Assembly (NCBI GenBank): GCA_021162305.1
Contig: JAGGYX010000133.1
Span: forward strand, 1 to 20,701
Origin: Thermoplasmata archaeon
GTDB taxonomy: Archaea; Thermoplasmatota; E2; UBA202; JdFR-43
Reading direction: 5' to 3'
DNA length: 20,701 nt
The position numbers and the translations under genes are program-made. The notes under the pieces are model-generated. The model did not search any database. It saw only the letters and a list, made by a program, of their open reading frames with translations, and was not told where the DNA came from. Positions 15,444-20,701 of the stretch are shown piece after piece (within the stretch, counting starts at the first letter, position 1; each line of letters opens with the position of its first letter).

Positions 15444-16703
15444 ATGGGGATAATAGAAAAAGCAGCTGAATTAGCAGAAATTATCAGGAGAAAGAAAGAC
15501 CTTGCTGTAATAGCGCATGCAGATGCAGATGGTGTTGCTGGGGCAGCAATATCAAAATTTTTTTTGGAAAAGAATGACATAGAATATGAACTAAAATTTG
15601 TGGATTATTTAAGGAAAGAACTGCTTTCAGAATATAGAGGAAAGGAAGTTTTATTTATAGATGTTGGAAATGGAAACATAGAAGAAATTGAAAGGAATAG
15701 GATAGAAGCCATCATAGTTGACCACCATCTTGCCAGCAAATATTTCAAAAATTCTCTAAATCCGTTTCATTATGGAATAGATGGAGGAGAAGAAATTTCT
15801 GCATCGGGCTTAATGCATTTGATAACGGGAGAAAATGCAGAGATTGCATTAATAGGGGCTGCAGGAGATTTACAGGATAGAAATGGATTGAAAGGATGGA
15901 ATCGAAGAATATTGATGAAGTCAAGCGTAATTGCAAAAAATGATATAAAATTATATGGAAGGAGCCTGCCCTTATACAGGATGCTTTCTTTTTCTCCCTT
16001 AATTCCTCCTTTTTTCAAAAATGTTGGAAGCGTAATCAGATTCTTGAATGAGCTTAGTATAGATGAGAAAAAAACATGGAATGAATTGAGCACGGATGAG
16101 AAGAGAAGGCTATTTTCATCTATTGTAAAAATGATGATTATGCGTGGTTATGAAAAAGATGACATAATGAGGTTATATGGAGAGGTATATGAGCTGGATG
16201 GAATTGATTTGAGAGAGATAGCATCTGGAATAAATGCAATGGCTAAATATGGGGAATATAGCAAGGCAATTTATGTATGCATTACAGGAAATTATGAGAG
16301 AATGAAAGATTTTATCAATGCTCACAGAAAGAATATAAAAATGGGCATAAGATTTGCCAAGGAAAATCTGAGCGAGGGAATGAAAATAAAATATTTCCAT
16401 GCAGGCAAAAAAATAAAAGGAAGTATATTGGGCACTATCACAGGAATGCTTCTTGAAGGAGAAAAAATAGAGAAGCCAGTTGTTGGAATGGTGGAAAATG
16501 AAGAAGAAATAAAAATTTCAGCAAGAGCACCCAAAAACATGAATGTTAATTTAAGCATAGCCATAAGAAATGCAGCCAGAGCAACAGGCGGACATGGCGG
16601 CGGGCACAAAATGGCAGCTGGCGCAACAATTCCAAAGGGATATGAGGAGGAGTTTTTAAGATTTTTTGAGTTGGAGATTGCCAATCAATCCTCAATTCTA
16701 TAA
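15444..16703 (+). CDS. RecJ-like DHH-family phosphoesterase
   Basis: A 419-residue archaeal DHH/DHHA1 protein, a two-metal nuclease fold related to bacterial RecJ and to archaeal GAN/RecJ proteins associated with the replisome. Visible motifs: AHADADG (His25, Asp27, Asp29), FIDVG with Asp73, VDHH (93-95), GAAGD with Asp142, and the DHHA1 substrate-binding motif GGHGGGHKMAAG (382-393). All metal ligands are present, so catalysis is likely; single-strand DNA or RNA exonuclease and oligonucleotide hydrolase activities are both known in the family. The longer open frame from 15279 overlaps ppdK and has no family similarity; the ATG at 15444, with a GGGAGAGG before it, is the natural start. The 3' end overlaps the convergent FKBP gene by 19 bp. 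Confidence 0.88.
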   Translation: MGIIEKAAELAEIIRRKKDLAVIAHADADGVAGAAISKFFLEKNDIEYELKFVDYLRKELLSEYRGKEVLFIDVGNGNIEEIERNRIEAIIVDHHLASKYFKNSLNPFHYGIDGGEEISASGLMHLITGENAEIALIGAAGDLQDRNGLKGWNRRILMKSSVIAKNDIKLYGRSLPLYRMLSFSPLIPPFFKNVGSVIRFLNELSIDEKKTWNELSTDEKRRLFSSIVKMMIMRGYEKDDIMRLYGEVYELDGIDLREIASGINAMAKYGEYSKAIYVCITGNYERMKDFINAHRKNIKMGIRFAKENLSEGMKIKYFHAGKKIKGSILGTITGMLLEGEKIEKPVVGMVENEEEIKISARAPKNMNVNLSIAIRNAARATGGHGGGHKMAAGATIPKGYEEEFLRFFELEIANQSSIL

Positions 16704-17740
16704 ATTTTCAGCAGTTTGACCCTGAATGTAACATTTTTTCCAGCAAGCTCATGGAAGCTATAACCAAGCTGTTTCAAATTGTCTCCAACATAAAGTTGTG
16801 GAAAGTTTTCAAATATTCTTGGAAGCGTGATAATCCTGTCAAAATATTCTGTCCTGTTTATTTCCTGTGTTGTTTCATTTTCTCCATATTTCAGCCATAC
16901 TGTTATTTTATCCTCTGTTACATTCAAAACCTTACCCGGTATTTCATAATTTCCCCAGTAGATTGTGAAATTGCCCAATGGTGGCGTTGTTGTAATCCAT
17001 ATTTTTGTATCATTATAACCTACGCTGCTTGCATTCTCCCACCACGGAAATACTGTAATATTGTGTAATTTATTCGGCGTTACTTTTAGAGTGACATTTG
17101 TTTCATTGAATGAAATGACCTCTGTCGCATTTTTCCATAGCCAGTATGGCTGTGTTATTGGCTCGCTATACCAATACTGAGGCATTGTAAAATTTTGCCC
17201 TATTTTTGGGATATATTTCAGAGTCAGCGATTCATTCTCGCTGTCTATTTTAACAATTTCGAACTCTGCTTTAAAACCAAAAATTGCAGAAGTATTGAAT
17301 TTTATACCTTCTACAACTTTTTTTCCAAATGCCTCGCTTGCATTAAGCTTTATTATCTTTTCTTCCCCTTCCTTCATTCCAAGCAATGCCTTATATAAGC
17401 CTGTTATTTCTGGCACCTTTACCCTTTTTATTGTTCCAATATCAGAATAGCTCCATCCTTCTGGATATTTCTTGGGAATGTCTTTTCCCATATATATTTT
17501 TAGCTTAACGAGCGTGTGATTTTTCTCATCAAAAGGCGTGGTATAGCTCACATTTTCTCCTATAAAAGATGAATCAAAGACAGTGCCATTTTCAAAATAG
17601 CCAATGTAATATATTTCTGCGAAATCCCCCTTTTGTAATGAAAGAGGCTGACTTTCCTTCCATATATCATATGCATATATTCCTCCAGCCACGCCAATTA
17701 TTATCGCCAGCGCTATCAATCCTTTAAATAATTCCTTCAT
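16685..17740 (-). CDS. Membrane-anchored FKBP-type peptidyl-prolyl isomerase with a large C-terminal extension
   Basis: This 351-residue protein starts with a membrane anchor or uncleaved signal (residues 7-25, LIALAIIIGVAGGIYAYDI). An FKBP domain of the archaeal/SlyD type follows: GDFAEIYYIGYFENGTVFDSS (about 38-58, shown as start and end of the motif), an insertion, then VPEITGLYKALLGMKEGEEKIIKL and EAFG. The remaining 180 or so residues are longer than in short archaeal FKBPs and rich in Trp, Tyr and Asn; their role is unclear. Eighteen of 22 asparagines are in N-X-S/T sequons, which fits a heavily glycosylated extracytoplasmic folding helper. The ATG overlaps the aminotransferase stop (17737-17740), so the two form an operon. 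Confidence 0.88.
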   Translation of the reverse strand: MKELFKGLIALAIIIGVAGGIYAYDIWKESQPLSLQKGDFAEIYYIGYFENGTVFDSSFIGENVSYTTPFDEKNHTLVKLKIYMGKDIPKKYPEGWSYSDIGTIKRVKVPEITGLYKALLGMKEGEEKIIKLNASEAFGKKVVEGIKFNTSAIFGFKAEFEIVKIDSENESLTLKYIPKIGQNFTMPQYWYSEPITQPYWLWKNATEVISFNETNVTLKVTPNKLHNITVFPWWENASSVGYNDTKIWITTTPPLGNFTIYWGNYEIPGKVLNVTEDKITVWLKYGENETTQEINRTEYFDRIITLPRIFENFPQLYVGDNLKQLGYSFHELAGKNVTFRVKLLKIYRIED

Positions 17741-18933
17741 TCTATCACCCTTTTCATAAATTCTTCAACCCTATTAAATGCTTCCTCTATCACTTCTAAA
17801 GGAGGCAATATAACAGCTCTAAAATGATTTTTTCCATATACTGGACAGAAGCCAGAGCCATGAACAAATAAAACATGGGCATTTTCCAGAACATCAAGAA
17901 CAAACTCCTTATCACTTTTCCATTTGTTTGTTTCAATTTTTGGAAATATGTAAAATGCCCCCTGTGGCTTGGTCGTCGAAAGCCCGTTAATTTCATTTAT
18001 TCTTTTATATGCAAAATCTCTTCTTTTTCGAAGCTTATTCACCATCTCCACAATATGTTGCTGGCTTCCCCGCAGGGCGGCTATCATGGCTCGTTGGGCT
18101 ACTGAGCTGGCACAAAGCCTTGCTCTTGCTATTCTAAAAAACGCATCCTTTACTTTATCCAGTTCTCCATTTGGATTGTTAAATATTGCATATCCCACAC
18201 GCCACCCTGGAACGAGATAAACTTTTGAGAAGCCATTGAATGTTATTATTGGCATATCTTTGGCAAGGGAAGCTGTTGAATAATGGCGACCTTCGAAAAC
18301 AATATCATCATATATTTCATCAGAAACAACAATAATGTTGTTTTCAGCTGCTAAATCAAGTATCTCCTTTATAACTTTTGGTGGATAAAGAGCCCCTGTA
18401 GGATTATTTGGATTTATTATTATGATTGCCTTTGTCCTTCTATTTATTTTCTTTCTTATGTCTTCAACATCCGGTTGCCAGTTTTCTTCTTCAATTGTGG
18501 CATATGGAACAGGCTTGGCGCCATGAAAAGATGTAATTAAATTATATGGAGGATATGTTGGACCCGGCACAAGCAGCTCATCCCCAGCATTTAAAACAGC
18601 TGCCAGAAACATCTGCAATGCTTCTGTAACACCTGTTGTAACACATATGTCGTCTATATCATAACCCATTCCATTTCTTTTCTTTTCCCTCTTTACAATT
18701 TCCTCTCTTAATTCCTCATATCCTTCAGAGGGAGCATATCCGTTATAACCATCTAAGGCAGCCTGATATAATGCTTCTTTTATATGGTGGGGAGTATCAA
18801 AATCATAAGCAATTGGATCTCCAATATTCATTTTTATTATCTTTATTCCATTTTTCTCAAGTTTGCGAGCAGGAACTAAAACTTCTCTAATTGCATAGGC
18901 AATTCCGCCTGATTTTTCAGATGGCTCAAACAT
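17737..18933 (-). CDS. Class I/II pyridoxal-phosphate aminotransferase
   Basis: A 398-residue fold-type I aminotransferase (AspC/AlaT-like). Visible: GDPIAYDFDTP near the N-terminus for substrate binding, TTGVTEALQ for the PLP phosphate, NPNNPTG (174-180), SDEIYDD (from 204), the Schiff-base lysine Lys237 in NGFSKVYLVPGWRVGY, and the C-terminal FRAVILPP carrying the carboxylate-binding arginine. It resembles archaeal alanine/aspartate-type enzymes; the substrate is not certain. The open frame extends upstream to a TTG at 19008 and beyond without a good start. The TATA box centred near 18961 favours the ATG at 18933 (28 bp) over the ATG at 18942. It is followed by, and coupled to, the FKBP gene. 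Confidence 0.92.
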   Translation of the reverse strand: MFEPSEKSGGIAYAIREVLVPARKLEKNGIKIIKMNIGDPIAYDFDTPHHIKEALYQAALDGYNGYAPSEGYEELREEIVKREKKRNGMGYDIDDICVTTGVTEALQMFLAAVLNAGDELLVPGPTYPPYNLITSFHGAKPVPYATIEEENWQPDVEDIRKKINRRTKAIIIINPNNPTGALYPPKVIKEILDLAAENNIIVVSDEIYDDIVFEGRHYSTASLAKDMPIITFNGFSKVYLVPGWRVGYAIFNNPNGELDKVKDAFFRIARARLCASSVAQRAMIAALRGSQQHIVEMVNKLRKRRDFAYKRINEINGLSTTKPQGAFYIFPKIETNKWKSDKEFVLDVLENAHVLFVHGSGFCPVYGKNHFRAVILPPLEVIEEAFNRVEEFMKRVIE

Positions 18934-18957
18934 AGCTTGCATATAGCAACGAAATAT

Positions 18958-18965
18958 ATATTTAA
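18958..18965 (-). promoter_or_regulatory. TATA box of the aminotransferase-FKBP operon
   Basis: TTAAATAT on the minus strand, in a longer AT tract (18951-18965). It is centred about 28 bp from the ATG at 18933 and only 20 bp from the ATG at 18942. Confidence 0.5.
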
Positions 18966-19135
18966 TGGTTTTGGCGAACCTCTGTTTTCCTTGTGTGAAT
19001 ATATCCAATATACTTCTTGCATACCAATGTTCTAATTTTCTTGATGCATGATCTTGTCTAACGTTTCGGATGTATGGGAAGGCAAATCTTAACTTGTTTG
19101 TTATACTTCCTCGATATCTTTAACAATCATTATCA

Positions 19136-19783
19136 TTATTTTATCTCTATGCGTTCTCCAGTTACCATGTAATGAACTTTTTCGGCAATCTTGCATGCAT
19201 GGTCTCCGCATCTCTCCAAATAACGAGCGATCATCATATAGTGTGCACATCTTGTGATGGTGGATGGATTTTCCATCATATAAGTAATGCATTCTCTGAA
19301 TATTGACCATCTCAGCGCATCTAAAGTATCATCCCTCTCCTCAAAATCCTTTATTAGAGATATATCCTCTGTCTCAAATGCTTTCAATGCATCGTCTATC
19401 ATCTTGCACACCATCTCTGCCATATACGGAATTTCAACAAGTTTTGCCACATGCGGCTTGTCGCTTAATTCCTTGGCAATATTTGCTATGTCTTTACCAT
19501 ATCTTCCTATCCTGGTTAAGTAGGTGATGGTCTTCAAAATACAAGCCACGGTTCGCATATCTTTTGCCATTGGATGATACAGTGCTATAAGTTGCAGGGT
19601 TTTTCCCTCTATCTCTACATCCATGTCTGCAAGCTTCTTCTTCTTAGAAATGACCTTTTCAGCAAGCTCGACATCTTGCTTTTTCAATGCCTCCACGGAA
19701 TCGTGGAGCATCTCCTTTGCAAGTTCACCCATCTCGATTACCTTTCTCTTCATTTTTTTCAAATCTTCATGCAACCTATCCAT
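19136..19783 (-). CDS. phoU: Phosphate transport regulator PhoU
   Basis: A 215-residue all-helical protein with the two three-helix bundles of PhoU, which restrains the Pst transporter when phosphate is ample and links it to signalling. The repeated metal-binding signatures are visible: TYLTRIGRYGKDIANIA in the first half and ARYLERCGDHACKIAE in the second, each with the acidic/basic pattern of the family. Length is normal. The ATG follows pstB by 10 bp and is preceded by GAGGGG as ribosome binding site. In archaea there is usually no PhoR/PhoB, so its partner outside PstB is unknown. About 200 bp of minus-strand leader and spacer separates it from the aminotransferase. Confidence 0.93.
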   Translation of the reverse strand: MDRLHEDLKKMKRKVIEMGELAKEMLHDSVEALKKQDVELAEKVISKKKKLADMDVEIEGKTLQLIALYHPMAKDMRTVACILKTITYLTRIGRYGKDIANIAKELSDKPHVAKLVEIPYMAEMVCKMIDDALKAFETEDISLIKDFEERDDTLDALRWSIFRECITYMMENPSTITRCAHYMMIARYLERCGDHACKIAEKVHYMVTGERIEIK

Positions 19784-19793
19784 TTTACCCCTC

Positions 19794-20561
19794 TTATACC
19801 AATATTCCCGTTACATATTTTTCCGTCAACTCGTGTCTCGGCTTTTCAAAAATCTCTCTCGTTGGTCCAACCTCCACCAGCTTTCCGAGGTAAAGAAAGC
19901 CAACATAATCACTTACCCTTGCGGCCTGCGCCGGCTCATGGGTTACGAGAACAATGGTGTAATCCTTTTTCAATTCAAATAGCAAACTTTCGATGTTCTT
20001 TGTTCCCATCGGATCTATATTTGCTGTAGGTTCATCCATGAGCAAAATCTTTGGTTTTAATGCAAGAGCCCTGGCTATAACCAGACGTTGCTTCTGACCA
20101 CCACTCAAACTTGATGGATAATCTTCCAGTCTGTCTTTTACTTCATTCCATAATGAAGATTTCTCAAGTGCCCATCTCACCCTTTCGTCCATCTCTTTCT
20201 TACTTCTTACAAGATGATTCAGCTTCAAACCTATGGCTACGTTATCATATATTGTGAGATGGGGAAATGGATTTGGATACTGAAAAACCATGCCAACCTC
20301 CCTCCTTACATCGATTGGATTCACATCATCTGCATAAATGTTTTTTCCAAAGATCATGACTTTCCCTTCTACCCTTGCATCCTTATTGAGCTCGAGCAAT
20401 CGATTGAAGGCTCTGAGAAGGGTTGATTTTCCGCAACCGCTTGGTCCCATTAAAGCAAATACGGTGTTTTGTGGTATCTTCAAATTTATACCCTTGATAA
20501 CCTCATTCTCGCCATAGTAGATTCTCAAATTCTCTGTCTCTATCGCATATCTGGTTTTCAC
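19794..20561 (-). CDS. pstB: Phosphate ABC transporter ATP-binding protein PstB
   Basis: A 255-residue ATPase that powers phosphate import through PstCA. Motifs: Walker [10 protein letters not shown] (39-47), Q-loop Gln94 in VFQYPNPFP, signature LSGGQKQRL (152-160), Walker B ILLMDEP (172-178) and the switch His208. A longer frame to 20642 begins in a sequence that actually encodes the end of pstA in another frame. The real start is GTG at 20561, overlapping the pstA stop (GTGA) and preceded by GGGAGGTGA as ribosome site; the resulting N-terminus [17 protein letters not shown] is normal for PstB. Confidence 0.95.
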   Translation of the reverse strand: MKTRYAIETENLRIYYGENEVIKGINLKIPQNTVFALMGPSGCGKSTLLRAFNRLLELNKDARVEGKVMIFGKNIYADDVNPIDVRREVGMVFQYPNPFPHLTIYDNVAIGLKLNHLVRSKKEMDERVRWALEKSSLWNEVKDRLEDYPSSLSGGQKQRLVIARALALKPKILLMDEPTANIDPMGTKNIESLLFELKKDYTIVLVTHEPAQAARVSDYVGFLYLGKLVEVGPTREIFEKPRHELTEKYVTGILV

Positions 20562-20701
20562 AGTTTCACCTCCCTTAAACTGAGCCTCACAGGTATGAAT
20601 ATCAGAAGGAAGATTAAAAGCAAAACAAGAGATGCTCCCCATGCCATTGCATGATCAGCCTTACTCGGGCTCTGGACGAGAGTGTATATGAGCAGGGGAA
20701 C
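20558..20701 (-). CDS. pstA: Phosphate ABC transporter permease PstA, C-terminal end (partial)
   Basis: The last 47 codons of pstA run into the window on the minus strand, in a frame different from the pstB frame. The translated end reads [19 protein letters not shown], then [14 protein letters not shown] and stop: the final transmembrane helix and basic cytoplasmic tail typical of PstA. The TGA at 20558-20560 overlaps the GTG start of pstB. The rest of the gene, and presumably pstC and pstS, lie beyond the right edge. Confidence 0.9.
   Translation of the reverse strand, partial: VPLLIYTLVQSPSKADHAMAWGASLVLLLIFLLIFIPVRLSLREVKL

Noticed and set aside
2796..16703. Shared AATCAATCC at the acyl-CoA synthetase/nitroreductase and RecJ-like/FKBP junctions
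   Set aside because: Only nine bases, in coding sequence on both strands, in an AT-rich genome; coincidence is the simplest reading.
18934..19122. Open minus-strand frame of about 60 codons upstream of the aminotransferase ATG
   Set aside because: No good start codon and no family resemblance. The TATA box at 18958-18965 lies inside it, so it is leader or spacer rather than an N-terminal extension.
19009..19135. Possible tRNA or small RNA in the phoU-aminotransferase spacer
   Set aside because: No cloverleaf, TTCGA-type T-loop or strong stem found on either strand.

Overview
The window is archaeal DNA, AT-rich and densely coded. The evidence is an A-type ATP synthase operon, an archaeal class I CCA-adding enzyme, an archaeal RecJ-like DHH protein, a COG1340-type coiled-coil protein, and AT-rich TATA boxes centred about 24-27 bp upstream of the ATG of transcription-leading genes. 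That spacing implies leaderless mRNAs, while genes inside operons carry Shine-Dalgarno sequences or overlap the previous gene. The gene content and leaderless style fit the Euryarchaeota, possibly a Thermoplasmatota relative. This placement is an inference, because no rRNA or other lineage marker is present.

Layout from left to right. Positions 1-1177 are accessory: the 3' end of a probable extracytoplasmic protein, a gene-poor stretch, and a hicB-hicA toxin-antitoxin pair bracketed by two copies of a 17-bp direct repeat. Then come an AMP-forming acyl-CoA synthetase (+), a nitroreductase (-) and an archaeal coiled-coil protein (+). Positions 4352-12687 are all minus strand: the ATP synthase operon in the order H-I-K-E-C-F-A, followed downstream by thpR and cca, which have their own promoter and act on RNA ends. 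Subunits B and D, which normally follow A, are not in the window.

A compact divergent promoter region (12688-12781) separates the ATP synthase operon from ppdK (pyruvate, phosphate dikinase, +). It contains two dyads that look like operators. A RecJ-like phosphoesterase (+) follows ppdK. The rest is minus strand: a transcription unit of a class I aminotransferase plus a membrane-anchored FKBP-type prolyl isomerase very rich in N-glycosylation sequons, then the phosphate-uptake genes pstA (partial)-pstB-phoU.

Working together: the ATP synthase and PPDK sit back to back and both handle energy currency (ATP, PEP, pyruvate, phosphate). Pst/PhoU brings in phosphate, and ThpR with CCA serves tRNA processing. 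The ATP synthase rotor subunit K carries every residue of the Na+ site described in Enterococcus hirae NtpK, with one carboxylate per four transmembrane helices, so a Na+-coupled enzyme is predicted. No CRISPR array, IS element, tRNA or rRNA was seen.
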